Shown: in pieces, positions 36,119-49,640 of the stretch | How positions within the stretch are numbered: position 1 is the stretch's first letter | Layout: each line of letters opens with the position of its first letter | Assembly (NCBI RefSeq): GCF_016859285.1 | Contig: NC_053419.1 | Coordinates: forward strand, 13,280,501-13,344,500 | Origin: Xiphias gladius | Taxonomy: Eukaryota > Chordata > Actinopteri > Istiophoriformes > Xiphiidae | DNA: 64,000 nucleotides | Reading direction: 5' to 3' | Program-made: the position numbers and the translations under genes | The notes under the pieces: generated by a model | Told to the model about the DNA's origin: nothing | Seen by the model: the letters and a program-made list of their open reading frames with translations, nothing else | The model's database searches: none

Positions 36119-39080
36119 TCAAATGAGCAATACATTCAAACTCTTGCATCAAACATCAATTTGATGTTGGAAGAAAACTGCAGGTTTGCACACTACACAA
36201 AAAACCCCATCGGAGGCTCTCCTCTTACAAAAACATCTTTTCTACCTTACCTCAGTAGCTTACATATCTTAAAACTCTTCAACATCTTGGGTCCTTTTAC
36301 CATATCAAAATTCAGGAGCCCCACTTTGAACTGCCAAGACTGTGCATTTAAGAAAGTAATATCACTTAATAACGACTCCATCTCCTCCTTCTGCTTAGTT
36401 ATTATGATGGTTCTTTCCTGTTATCAACCTTGGTCCGTCGGCTGCAATCACAAAGATCATTTGCAAGGCCTCCTGTAGCCTCGGGCCGTGTGTTTCAATT
36501 TGTAACTAGCCCTGAGACCTGGGTTTCTTGTGCTATAAATTTATGGCTGTATTGATCAGCAGAGAAAGCTAAAAGCAGCTCACTCCCTAAAATAGGCTGT
36601 GCTGTTTGCCGATTTAAGGATTGTCAGAGGAAATGAGAGGGTGAGTCTGAAAAAGAAGGCGCCTCTCCACAGCTGTGCTGATTGAAGCAATCATTCTGAA
36701 AAGAAAACCAGGCATTGAGGGAATATTTCAGTTCTAATCGCATTTGACATTCTCTTTGATTATCTGGGGGAGTCAGCAAATCTGAATGCTAACACTGCAA
36801 AACTGAAAAACCTGGGGCTACCGTAAATACCTCTTATTGTATGTGAATCAGGTATCTTGTAGACTGCAATTGATGCAAAATATCACAGATGTATAGGTTA
36901 TTAATAGTTGATAAATCCAATTATTGCAAATGGAAAGAAACAGTATTTTGATTTCAATACAGTAGTCCCCAACAAGGGTGATATAAGCTTGCAGCATACG
37001 GCTGTCAGACTGCCTCTTTTTCTTGATGGGTTTTTAGGTTCTCTTGGATTTTTGCCTTCATTTCTCCCTCAGGTTCCAGAGGGCAGCTAAAGCGAGTCAA
37101 CCACAGAACAGAGTGTTCAGTGATGAACTGCAGAAACATGATTACCCTCGCCTCAAAAGGAAGAGACAGAGTGGCTTTCATTTTACTCAGGTGCCAACCA
37201 TCACTTTTCCCTTCCACATGCATCCGCTCCCCTCCTCCGCTCCTCCGCTCAACATCTGTCCCTCGGTGACAGGCCCACTTCAAACCGCTCAGTGCAACCT
37301 GTCTCATCCGAGCACACACATCTGAAGAGCTAAAAGTCTCAGTATGGTCAGATTCCATTTTGAAAATAATAGCAGTTTCACAACAACCCTTCCATTACCA
37401 CACATTTGTCAAGGGGAAGGTACCAAAAACGCAGAAGGAACACAAGAGAGAAAAAGTATCTCCAGGGAAATCCCTTCACAAGCAGAAAATGAGACATGAA
37501 TTGGAATACCTTCCATTACCCCCATAATTTGCAACTGGAAGAAAATACATCAAGGAGGTCATTATAATTCAAAGAGTGGCCAGCAGTGGCTTAAAGAAAA
37601 GAAAAAAGTTTCACTGAAAGCAGAGAAGGCAGCTAGAAATGATGCATAAAGTGCAAGTAATGATGGTTTCTTTCATCCTGCTACCTACATTTTAAGTTTA
37701 AAGTGATTTTATGAAAACTTGAGCTTAAAATTGCCTTCTCACTCTTGAGAAAAATTACCTGAGAAAGAGAAGAGAGATAAGAGATCAAAGTGATCCCAGA
37801 ATTCATGATATTATCTGGGCTAAGTTCTCAAGCAATATCAGTTCTCCAGCCCTCCGTTTAATGTTCTGCTCAACAAAAACGTTTTGTGTCTTGGGCTTTC
37901 TTACAATGTCATATCAAGATATCTCACAACTGTGAATGCTGAAATAATATCTGACATCTGCAAAGTCACTCTCAGCAATCTTAAAAATGGCAGTCATTAT
38001 CATAATTCAACCAAACCTTGACAAATAAGGACAAGGATCTTTGTCATTAACCTAATAATCAGTGTTACTCCCCTTCCAAGCCATTTTTCTTCCAACAGCT
38101 TTTAATAAACCAAGAAGTCTCACTTCTCAGATTTACTCCGAGGCTTATTCTCTGACACTTGCAGTCGCATACAAGTTAATTTCTTCAAGGACTTCTGTAA
38201 CATGCATATTAAGAAAAAGAACACAAAGTTTAAAGCTGCAAGGACGTCTAATCCCCGCCACTCTCCGGCGACATCCATGCAGCTGATAAGCAGCATGATG
38301 TGGTCCACTGAGGGCGTGCCAGGGAGATAAAGACCTTCTGCTTTGCAGTCCATCTAACTGTCCCCACGGTTTTCTGATAAGGGTGTTTTGGCAGACAAGT
38401 TTATTTTCAAGCCTCTTCCCTCATCATTGACAGGACTTAAAATGCCTCGTTTTCTAATGTCATCTACCCCCAGATCAGGACAGGGCATTTTCTGAGAAGA
38501 TAAGGTCAACTGAAGAGCCATAAGAGACGGGATGGAGAAACTTTATAACGCTTGCTACGGTTTAGCAGGCAGAAAGCTGATGCCTTAATTGTTAACTTAA
38601 TTTTAAAAGCATCTGTCCGACAAAAAATATACCTTTTATCTAATTTTCTTGAGACAACTATTGATGCACTCTCATCAAACTAGCACTGATCATGTTTATA
38701 CTGTAAAAGGGAGGCTGGCTTAAGTTAAATTCCAGACAGTCTATACTATTTCTGGAGACAATTAAGCTTGGTATGCATGATTATCCCGAAACCCCCCTCC
38801 ACTATATTAAAAAAAATATATATATATTTTTTTAAATGACCCAGGCCTTACTCTTTACCTTTTGGCTGTACAAAGCAGCAGCACGAGAATAATCTTCAAA
38901 GAAGGAAAAAGCACTAAATTATACAGGGACTTAGACAGGAGCATCTGTCTGACCTTCTGGAGTCTTTTATGACGGTGCAGCATCAAGGGTCAGAGCGAAG
39001 AGAGAAGCAAATTGCAAAGAGAGCCTTCCTCTCAGCAAACATGAAGTGCACAGAAAAAAAAGATACACACTGGCTCTATA

Positions 39081-39086
39081 CGCACG

Positions 39087-39129
<43 letters not shown>
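39081..39129 (+). repeat. (CA)n microsatellite
   Basis: Begins as CGCACGCACG and continues as a perfect CA array to about 39129. Confidence 0.95.
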
Positions 39130-39131
<2 letters not shown>

Positions 39132-39603
39132 ACCCCTCCCTACCCGACCAATCTCAGCTCCTGTTAGCGGCTCTCAGAATCCTCAGTTAATAATTAGATG
39201 ATAATGAAAAGGGTTTAAGACGAGCACCCTTTTCACTCTCTGGGTGGATTAGCATGTGAGTGCTATGCTAATGTTTTTCCTTCCTTCCACTCAGAAATAT
39301 CAGACGAGAGAAAAGGGAAAGAAAACAAAAGCAAAAAAGAAGGTTAATTTAGAGAGAAAGAAATGATTAACAACAAGGAATTGGTTATTACAGAAGAGAA
39401 AAAGCAATGTCCCTCTTTGAATGAACATGACATGGCCCATGAATAACAATCCACTTACTGTATAATTAATTGTATATTATGTATTGCTTTTATACTGGCT
39501 TCAAGGTAGGCACCGCAGGAATCTGTTTTGGTAATGGAGACCAGACAAGTAGTCTGACATACAGTGCTGCTGCAGCTGCTGGATTCATCTCTGTACACCC
39601 CTC

Positions 39604-39715
<112 letters not shown>

Positions 39716-42190
39716 TCCCCCAACCCCCTCATACATTTTTAATAGAATCTATTACTTCTGGATTAGCCGATAAGAGCTGCCCTGGTTAAATTCTATAATA
39801 GTTTGCATAATTGGTATCAGAGCAGCATATAAGAAAGACCCAGATTTCTCTCTTCTCCTTCTCTGTAGAGACAAAAGAAAAAAAGGACACAAAGGTTCAC
39901 ATACAGGATAACCAAACAACCCGGAGCCACTCTGCTCTACACTACAAGAACACTCAAGGCCTGAGGCTGATAACAATGAGCCTCATTTCCATCGAGATTA
40001 GCTCCAGTAAAAGGTATTACAACAGTTTTAAAAAGCGCTTCCTATACAACTTGTGTGCAGGCACCAAATATATGTAAATATGATCGCTGGGCAATACTCA
40101 GACAGTTGTCCACAGCATTCAGTTGGATGTAAATCATGCAGCAATAATGGCTGGGCGTCTGGGAAAAACATTAACATTACAGTTTCTGTCATGCAAAATT
40201 TCATGTCGCAACCACAATACAGCTGGGTTACAATGAAAAGAAGGGCATAGAAGCCTGATCGTGCTAGAAATCCCAGGTCTTCAACTCTATAACAGCAGCC
40301 AATCATCCACTGACAATTTTAGGAGCAGTTTCTCCTCTACAATACCTTCTACGTATTGCCTCACTATTGCAAAGACACACATAACAGGATAAGGTCTACT
40401 GCATGTATAAATCCAATATAAACTTGCACATTTATTATTTTACTAACTAAATTGTCCTCCTGTTTTTCACAGCCCATAAATTGCAGCTTACCCCTGCACA
40501 TCCACCTCACTATGTTGCTTTTCCAAAGCAGGCAAGAACAGCTTATATCAGCATACTTTAACTCACCATAGCTCCACTCTGCAAAGCAATATGTGAGCTG
40601 TATTGTAAACTGCTATGAAAATCTCAAACAGTATTTTACAGTATTTGAATATTTTAACATCTAACACTGCAGCAACAAATGGCTTGAAATGAATGAGAGT
40701 CTAACTCCTTAGGATCAGAGCTTGCGCCATTAACTTCAGCAGCAGTCACAGCTACTGCCAGCATGAAGTATTTGTCTATGAGGTTTACAGTTCTGACAAA
40801 CAATTACTCATTTACTTTGGAGTTAATATGGTATGATGATTAGTGGTTAACCCATCCAATACATAAATGTTACATATAAACTATATAGTCATTGTTTTCT
40901 TTTGTTTGTTGAATAACTGGCATTTTTTCCCTATGCGCATTTTTCTCTGCCCAGTTTTCATTTGTGCAAATTAACCCTGCTACTATGAGGAAATGATTAG
41001 GCACTGGATTTGTAATTTGGAAAATAGCAGTTCAGGCTTTTTATTTATACAGATCCTCGGCAGAAATTTCGCCATTAATCCAACGATGCTCGATAAAATC
41101 CTATCTCTGAGAACAGCCTTGCTAGGGAGTAGAAAGCCTCGGACTCACCCAAATCTGCCCTTGCACGTCGACAGTGCCAAGGTAAAAGAAACTCACTGCA
41201 TGGGGTAATGTCTGGCCAATGCCAAGGTAGCATTAGAGGGTAAACAGAGCCTTATCTTATCCTTATCCCAGTATGCACACTCAGACACATTGTCAAAGAG
41301 CTATGGGTATGCTGTCCAGCCTTTAGAAAACCTTGACTTCAGAGATAACAGATGGTGAAAGTAAGCTGAAGGTTTTGAAGAGAGATAACTTATTTTTCAA
41401 AAAGAAGCGAGCTATGATTTATATTTCATGTTGACATCTGTCAGTCAACTCAGGAATGGGCAGACTCGGCTTTAGGCTTCAAGTTTCACGAAGGAGAGGA
41501 AGACAATTATTAGGGAAAAATGAGTTTATGATCCACAAGCATAAACTCAATCCCCCCAAGCCCCCCCCCCCTCTCCCTCAGCCCAGTCGTCTGGCTGCTT
41601 ACTGTACTGTTACACCGTTAAGGGTCACCGATTCCTTCTAGTCATTAAAATCCTGAAGCAAACAAAAAACTCATTAAATACTGTAGGGAAAATGCTGCTT
41701 GTATGGCTCTTATGTGGGAGACAACCTAATAATAAGCTCTCTACCAGGCATCACGGAAACATCAAACAGTCTTTGATCTCTGGACCGACTAAAGATGTCA
41801 TCATCTCACTGCCTTTCTATTCAAGGTAAATGATAGTACATCAATTACAATTTTCCAGTCTCAATCATTAATTTGAAGTAATGACCGCGCACCATCATGC
41901 AGACAAAATAAAGATTACTGGAGTTCCACAAACCCGGTCAGTCCTATCCCCTCCCCAGTGACCCCAGAGACTCAGTCCTCAACCTTCGATCCTTAACCCT
42001 CGTTCCACTACCCTTTCATCCTATTAGAATGAAAAGACCAATTAGACAGATTTCAAAAGATGGCAGGCTGCCTGTAATTACACATGACAACTCTTAGCAG
42101 ATAAAAAGGTGATTACAAAGGGTGCACGGGAGAAACTGCTAAGCAACTGAGCCAGTGACATTATCCCTGTAAGATGGGAAAAGGGGTCGG

Positions 42191-42194
<4 letters not shown>

Positions 42195-42222
<28 letters not shown>
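42195..42222 (+). repeat. (TA)n microsatellite
   Basis: Perfect alternating AT over about 28 bp. Confidence 0.9.
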
Positions 42223-42226
<4 letters not shown>

Positions 42227-43666
42227 AGTCATTTTGCATCACCTTATCATTCATTCTCCAAAACCATAGATTGGAGCTCAACAGAAAACTCACCGTACAC
42301 TTAACAAGACCTAAATGTGAAGCAACGGATGACATGGCAGAAAAACACATGACCTTAATCAGTCCTTGTAGCGGCCTGGGTAATAATCATCCAAGAAAAG
42401 GTCATTCTCGTGGTTAGCCGTTTCCTTCAATCAGTAATTCAGTAGGCCTGGAGATTGAGCGAGCCTGGGGATACTTCACAATTAATCAGAGCTCAACGTC
42501 GCTCCCGAGGAAGCAAAGGGAAGCAGGCAGCCAAATGACAAATCCCTTCTCTTCATGGAGTTGGAATTACTGCCGGGGTGTGATGTGAGATCAGAGGGAA
42601 ACCCCCATGGGATACCTGCACATTGACTGCTCATGACACAATGCAATTTACAACCCTCTCAAAAGGCCCAGGCAAAGCGCATTTCAAGCAAACAACCAAA
42701 ACATGAATATTAATCTTCGTGTAATTATGACTAGTTACATCTAACAGTCTATAATTGAAGAACACAGTCTCTAAAGCATACGTAGTGTTTAAATGATATG
42801 AAGTGCAAGCATGTGGCACTGAACAACAGATTTATGGATTCAATGTCAAACCAATGATAAAAAAAGGGGGATAAGGCACTAAAATTTTTATTTTGACATT
42901 GTTGTAAAGCTAAAATGTCACAATGGCACGATTTGAATAAGTTTGTAGGAAATAACACAAAACAAAGACATGCCCATTTCTGATAACCACGTGCCTCAAA
43001 ATAAAAATGAACCCATGGGACGTTGCCATACTTTTCTCTTTTGATCGGAAAATAGCCAGAAAGTACAAGAGGACACCAAACTGCAGGCTTTTCTTCTCAG
43101 CCTCCGGCTAGAAGCTGTGACATCCCATCTCTCTGGGTAATTACGGATCTGGCGCAAGCAGGAAAAGCATGCAGGGTAGAATTTCACACCTGGCCAATAA
43201 TCTATAGGCCCCCCTCTGCTGCGGCTAACCCTCAACCTCGGCTGCCACCGGTGCAGTGAGGTGCGATGATCCCACCTCCGGCTTCGAGACAATAGAAATG
43301 GAAACCTTTCGGAGGCAGCCCCGAATGACCGATAATATACTTCAAAGCACTTCCCGTTTCCACTGAGACGCTGACATATAAAGCGCCTTTCAGCGCACGC
43401 GAAGCCCAGCGTCCAACTCCCAGATGCAGACGGATGAGGCTAGAAAGTCCACTGGGCTCACGACAGAACAGTTTTGAGAGAAAAGGAAAAACATTTACAA
43501 AACAACAGATGTTACGCGAATGTTTCTCGTCCCTATAGCGACCGACTTCGGCCTACTGTTTCTTATATTCAACCGTCAAATGCATTTCGGGGAATGTGCC
43601 GCCGTTGAATGAATTATTCTGCACGGTGAATATAAATTACAGACCTCGGAGCTGGTCTCGGCCCCA

Positions 43667-43674
43667 TATAAATA
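43667..43674 (+). promoter_or_regulatory. TATAAATA box inside the CpG-rich block
   Basis: A perfect TATAAATA in CpG-rich sequence, preceded by CCCCA and followed by GC-rich sequence, pointing along the plus strand (away from fam222a). Read on the minus strand the same site gives TATTTATA, so the orientation is not decisive. Confidence 0.35.
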
Positions 43675-43777
43675 GACATTAGGCAGCAGCAGGACGCTGA
43701 TCTATAGTGAGGGCGAGACGCTCCAATCCATTAGTGCGCACTGGGCATCTTTCACCACTTTAGCGCTGTCGACCTAC

Positions 43778-43799
43778 AAAAAAAAAAAAAAAAAAAAAA
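43778..43799 (+). repeat. Poly(A) tract
   Basis: A run of 22 adenines inside the CpG-rich block, with a T-run at 43859-43873 about 60 bp downstream. No element body is recognised. Confidence 0.85.
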
Positions 43800-44687
43800 T
43801 CAATGCGGTGCGAATCCTGACATCATGCACTGACGCATCTGTACAACCGCACGTCTTTCTTTTTTTTTTTTTTCCTCACTCTGTCATTGTCGTGTAGTCA
43901 ACACGGCGACCATTAAAGATCGATTCGGCTGGTTCAGCCGCAGAGGAAGCCGAACATGTTCGGCACCGAGAAACACTTTCCGCGAGCCCCCCCCCCCCGA
44001 TGCACACTGTGAAATAAGGAATGGGAAACATAATCGATGTCTTACAGAGTTTGGTCTTATCATAAGGCTTGTTTATCTTTGGTTCGCCACGGCTGATTGG
44101 TTGGCTCTGCTCGGAAGGCGTATTTCCTCTGCGAAAGCTGTCTCGCCGCTGATTTCGCGATGCCCGCCGGAGACCTCCGGGGAGATACATCCATTGATGA
44201 AGCCGGCTCCGTTAACTGCACTTCCTCGACATATTCAGCGCTCGCGCGGACGACGGCTTCACCGATCGCGTTCTCCGTGCGGCCGCTCGTGTCTCATCTC
44301 GGGAGCGCCCACAAAAGCCGTGTGTGCCACGGAGAGCGACGTCGGAATGGCAATGGGTCCTCTGCGCCGCTGAAGCCGGCTCGGGGCCAATCGATCGAGG
44401 CCGCATTTGAATATTCCCACGGCTCGGCCAATCGCGCGCCAGAGAAGGCGGCCGCCGCCGTGATGCCAAACCCGTCCAAGTAAGCACGTTGCTGTTTCGC
44501 GGAAATTTTTAAAGGAGAAGGACGCACAGCAAATGCGAGTTTTGGGGGGTCTGCCTCGATTCCCGCACGTCTGATCGGCTACGAGAAGCTACGCGTCGGC
44601 CCGGCATTTGTGTTTCTGCAGCTCAGCCGAATCAGCGGACCCTCGTTGGGCCCAAACCGTAGTCGCACAGAGCGCGGGGATCGGGAG

Positions 44688-45231
44688 CGTCGCTGGAAAA
44701 AGTATTCAGATCATTTACAGAAGTAAAAGCAGTAGTACCACATTGTAAGAATGCCCAGGTACAGCAAAATGTCCTGCGTTCAAAATCCCAAACTATTCAC
44801 ATCAAAATCTACGTAGATCCTTGGTTTAGTACTTCTTCTACTCCAATGTGCTATATTACCATAGATATCATATTGTTTGATTATTTTTTTTGGATGAATT
44901 AACACGCAGGCACCATTTTAATGCAGCTGGTCAAGGCGGATACTTTACCAGGGTTAGCTGGGTAGTTAATGTATAACAATTCGTCATATTTTACAAGAGG
45001 ATCATACTATGTTTTGCAATCCAAATCTCAATCTGTTCAGTCCCTCCCTAGGCTAAACCAAGCCCTCCAATAAATGTGGGGGAGCAAAAAGTACAATTAA
45101 TAATCATCCTGAAATGCAGTGAAGTAGTAGTAGTATAGAGTAGCATAAAATGGAAAGTACGGATACAGTACCTGAAAATTGTACTCAGCTACAGTACTTC
45201 AATAAGTGTACATAGTTACCTTCCATCACTG
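44688..45231. mobile_element. Non-autonomous hAT-like element (544 bp) with target duplication
   Basis: The left end (CGTCGCTGGAAAAAGTATTC) and right end (reverse complement CAGTGATGGAAGG) fit decayed CAGTGGTGG-type termini. Internal words AAGTATTCAGATCATTTAC, GTAAAAGCAGTAGTACCAC and AGAGTAGCATAAAATGGAAA are typical of a widespread teleost hAT-like family. The flanking octamers ATCGGGAG (44680-44687) and ATTGGGAG (45232-45239) match at 7 of 8 positions, a convincing target-site duplication. No transposase is encoded. Confidence 0.75.
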
Positions 45232-45239
45232 ATTGGGAG

Positions 45240-46590
45240 ACAAATATATTAAAATCCAGTGCAGCTACCCCACAAACTGTAGCCTCATAAATTGCTAAGG
45301 CGTTGAATCAGCACCTATTTGATACAGTCGACAAAGACCATGCATCTGCCTTTTCAGCAGGGGCTTGCTGATCCTAAAAACTCCTGGAAATCAACCATCT
45401 GTGGTAAGAGCAGGCTTTTACCTCAGAGAGGCTACGGCGTCAGCAAACAAAAAGTGACATTCAAAAAATGCGCAGGAAAACCTTTCCAATGCAAATGACT
45501 AATTTGGCCTGACAGAAAATAGAGAACTAATTTTACTATAAATCCTGTCTATCAGGTTAGGAATATCTCGAGATAAGAGCTTGTCACGATCTGTTACTGA
45601 AAAAAATGTATTATGCCATTTTCACTGCACACAGTCTGACGTGTCATAGGATGAAAACCATAGGTGTAATTAATCCCTGGGCCAACAGCGTCTTCTACTT
45701 TGAGTATCCTGATGTTGTGCTTGTTGGCTCACTGGCGCGGCTCACTGAGACTCTTAATGTAATTAGTCATACCTGTGCTTTCCCTACCATGTCAAAAGTC
45801 AAGGCAAAATGAAAAAGGTGTGTTTTGTGTATGTGTGTATATGTGTGTCTGGCTAACTCTAACATCCACAGAACCATGCTTTAATGTGAAACTAGTTAAT
45901 CCAGTTCTCAAAATATCTATATGATATTTTTTTTAAAAAATGGTGTGACTCTGTGTGTGTCTGTGTTGAAATCAAGATTGTATTTCTATGTTGTTGGGTA
46001 CACTTAAAATTTGAGCTCAGCATCAATAATAGTCTACTGTCTTGTTACCTTTAAGGGAGTGACGCGTGTGACATATTTAGATAGAAGTGACGGTCAATGG
46101 CTGACTACTCACCCAGTTTAGAGCTTATAATAGTTCCCTGTGGCTGCGAAACTGTACATGTTGTACGTCCAATGGCATCACAACATGAGGTGACTGCATT
46201 AAAGGGGAGTAGTAAATGTACTTGTCATTTTTATGGGTGTGTGTGTGTGTGCGCGTGTGTGCGTGCAGGTTTATTTCTGCAGATACTGTCACACAAAATA
46301 GGCCTTCTTCACTGAAGGCACTTTGATATGTCACAGAAGGAAAAGTACAGGTGTGGATGATATAATTAATGATGGCTGAATTCTTTTTTAGTCACACTGT
46401 CATGGCTTACAGGAACATTTAAACAGAACAGAGCCATAATTAATGTTATGAGTAATACCAGTGCTTTTCCTGTGATGACAAGTTAAAACTGCTGCTGTGA
46501 TTAAAGCCTTTTGATCCCAATTCCGTCATACAGTATGCATGTCTGATGAGCTGAGACAGCTACACTTGCCTCTGCTCTTGCAGGAATAGA
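45240..46590. other. Intergenic sequence, no gene recognised
   Basis: AT-rich, with short spurious frames only and a (GT)n-type microsatellite near its end. No splice-bounded exon is recognised. Confidence 0.5.
46236..46266 (+). repeat. (GT)n/(GC)n microsatellite
   Basis: About 30 bp of GT with embedded GCGC steps. Confidence 0.85.
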
Positions 46591-46592
46591 CA

Positions 46593-46955
46593 TTTTGGGA
46601 CATAAACTTATTTGCTCTCTTGTTGAGCATTAGATGGGAAGATCGATACCGCTCTCATATCTGTCCATTAAACATAAAATTCTAGCCATCAGTCTGATTA
46701 TTTTAGCATAAAGCTTAGCATAAAGCTAACCAGCTGCTGGCTGTAGCCTTACCATTAATCGACCGATATAATCTAATTCTCAACAAGACAGCAAATAAGT
46801 GTATAATGTGTTGGACAATTTCTTGGCAGGGGCCTTTGCTGATAAGACTCCTGGAAGCCACTGTGCCCAGTCAAGAAATAGTCCTGCATATAACCCCCTC
46901 ATAAAACCACAACCTGTTGTTTTTAAACTTCAGTTTTTGTATGGATTAAACATAT
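46593..46955. repeat. Dispersed teleost repeat, possibly rearranged
   Basis: Phrases recognised from an abundant teleost repeat: TTTGGGACATAAACTTATTT, AGATGGGAAGATCGATACCG, CTCTCATATCTGTCC, TTAGCATAAAGCTAACCAGC, then GCCCAGTCAAGAAATAGTCC, ATAAAACCACAACCTGTTGT and TTTTTGTATGGATTAAAC. As I remember the family, the last three blocks run in the opposite orientation to the first ones, so this copy may be internally inverted or be two insertions. Confidence 0.5.
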
Positions 46956-49640
46956 TAGGTATAAAGTTTTAACCTGTTCATCCTCAAATGCTGAATTAGA
47001 GTTTGAACGTCCTATTCAATTGTTAATACTAAACAAATAATGCTGCACTCAGTACCCTATACACTGATAAACCGTCCCAATAATACTGTAAACACCATGA
47101 TGGGAACCAACCATACTCACTGAAAAACCCAACCTTTCAAAGACAGGTGTCTGCTATTTTTTGAGAAAGCCAATCGGTTGCACACCGAGCAGTGAGACTT
47201 GCACCAGACAGACTGAAAAAGAATATTGAATTGTTTCTTGACAGCTCCTTGCATGTCATTTTTCAGTATGAATGAGGCCTGCAGATGGCAAATTAAGTTA
47301 CCATGCTAACTGATGTCCGTATATTGAACACTGAAGATATAGATGGAAAATGGTTCCCTATTTAATCACATTTTGTTGTAATGGCTACACGAATGATCAA
47401 TAATAAAAGGGGACCACTGTTGGCATAAAAGCACTACACAAACATAACACAAATCCTCTGTGGTTAAACACATGTTAAAATCTCTGAAATCCACATGTAG
47501 TAATTGTTCATGTTGCAAGAGGATCACCCAAAAATCCTAAACCAACAACCGCCACCTTGTGGGCTGGTAAAAATAAATAAATGCTACTTGTAAAGTCATT
47601 ACAGAGAAGACCTACTCTATATTTTAACTGTTTTTCTATGATATAATGTAAAAAGGTGTAGGGTGATTCACTGACGTCCCTCAGTCTTAACCCGCTTATG
47701 TGTTATGATCTGGGATTAACTAGCTGAGACATGATTTGTGGATATACTGTATATTTCCATTCAGTGATGCAGTTAAGTAGTTGTATTTATGCAAATTCAT
47801 CCATTCCTTGTCTCTGATTTATAGAAGACAATATCACAATACTTTACATCAGAAAATGTTGCCTTTCTAAAAAAATATTTTTATTTCAGAATTAATTAAA
47901 AACATTTCATGGGTTTGCAGTTATTTTTACCTGAGAGAGGACTTATGCATTTGGTTATTTAAAATGTAAGATTTTTAAACAAACACTAGCATTTTGGATT
48001 TGTGTTCATGAGCTTTTGCATTGTGTGTTCTTGCCATGCATTGCATGTTCTTGTCGTTCATTCCTCCATGACGCCATGTTTGGCTGTATAAAGCGTTACT
48101 ATTAACGATAATCAAGGTCGAGACTGAAGATATATACATGTAAATGAACACATGCACAGGGACTAAAATATTTCAACAGTAGGGTAATGCTTTGCAAGAA
48201 AAATATAAACATACTGTGTGCACATATGCAAACATTTCTAAACAAGTACGCATAGACACCCAAACAAAAATACAAATACTCAACTAAAACCTAGACCCAG
48301 TTAGATTTTTTCAAACAATAGACTCATGAGCCTCAAAAAAATATTATGGTAGTCTACTGAAACAATGTAACAAATTGGTGACAAAGGAATGGGTTTAATT
48401 ATGAATGAATTATGAAAAGTCTGTAAAAGGCTGTAGCTACTCTCCTCCTGATAATCATTCTGTTTTGGCCATGTCCACATGTAATGTCAAGCTCGCCCTC
48501 TTAAGACAGTCCTCATCAGACCAGAATGAACCTGCCAGTGACAGTAATAAAGAGCTCCATCTGCGCCTGGCAGGCAGAGGCAAATGAACCAATTAAGGTC
48601 TGGTGAAATCTCCTCTTTCACCTATTGGCAATGGCTGCTGTCATCTCCTTCATGATGAAAAGGAGAGAGTGCAAGGGTAATTAAATACCAGCAGGGGCCA
48701 GGGGGCAAACCTAATAACTCTCTCTAACAAGCCAATAAGAGGCCTTATTGCTTAAGGGTTCACACAACCCAGAGCATTTTAATAGCGAAGGAGACCACTT
48801 ACTGCACACAAACATCTAAGTAGTTAATAGGCCTGCATGTTCCTCAGAGAAAATTGACCTTGTGGAGAAAAGGCAACAATAGCTCATAGACAAAGTACAA
48901 AAACCTCTTATTCCACCTTGTGTCTGCCAAAGTCACTTCTTCTGCTTTTGTCAGAACTGGTTTTCATGGAACTCAAAAACACACAACAGGCTTTGCTGAG
49001 TATACATACAGTACTTAGTAATCCCTGTTGTAGCATGTTGCCATCTGCTGGCAAAAGAATGCTTGTACAACAGTATTCTGCAGAATCTGTGAATGTGCAG
49101 TACTCCACGTATTGCACATTGTTACTGTCCTTACCGAGCCTTATGTGTTATTGGAGTATGACATTCAGCATTCAACACAAGGACCTCACAAACAGAAGTA
49201 GGGAGGTGATAGGACTGAGTGTGGTGTCAGAGGCCTAAAGTTCGCAAACCCTTGGTTTGATTTGTTCAAATGTATCTTTGAATAAGGTTGGAAAGCACTG
49301 TAAAGTGTGTGCAACAACATGCCGAATGTGGATAGTCGATAAGCTAGTTTAACTTCAGGCCAACCCAAGTTGCAACTGCCTTCGCTGTGTCTGTGCACCC
49401 TACCATAGTGTCCTGCTAACAGGCTCTGCCCTGACACGTTTTTTCCCCCTTTTGCCCCCGACCCTGATTGTGTGACTGCACGCCACTGGCTCCAATCAAA
49501 AAATCCAATCACAAGCAAAAAGCAAGCAAACAAACCAAAAAACACCTACCTCTGTAGCAAATTATTAATTAAACAGAAATTATGCTTCTCTTTCAATGGC
49601 ATGAGGCCGAAAGTCCTGTGAACAACCAATATTTTTTTTG
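46956..49640. other. Intergenic sequence between fam222a and cplane1
   Basis: No coding exon recognised. A block at about 48390-48790 has even base composition and several homeobox-like words (TTAATTATGAATGAATTA, GTAATTAAATA, CCAATTAAG), which makes it look like a candidate conserved non-coding element. Confidence 0.45.

Larger units (their letters stand above)
43330..44690. promoter_or_regulatory. CpG-rich promoter-like block, probable fam222a promoter
   Basis: CpG dinucleotides become frequent from about 43365 and are densest at 44140-44470. CCAAT boxes occur on the plus strand at 43723, 44387 and 44428, and ATTGG (the reverse) at 44096. TATA-like words occur at 43377 and 43667. The block lies 8-9 kb upstream of fam222a coding exon 1 on the correct side for its promoter. 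The start site and first-exon donor cannot be fixed from the sequence. The plus-strand open frame of 128 codons at 44097-44483 is probably only a consequence of high GC. Confidence 0.55.

Noticed and set aside
44097-44483. Plus-strand 128-codon and overlapping minus-strand frames in the CpG block
   Set aside because: High GC content makes stop codons rare, overlapping frames are open on both strands, and the peptides resemble nothing I know.
49186-49545. Minus-strand open frame of 119 codons
   Set aside because: No homology recognised, no flanking splice signals, and a composition like the surrounding intergenic sequence.
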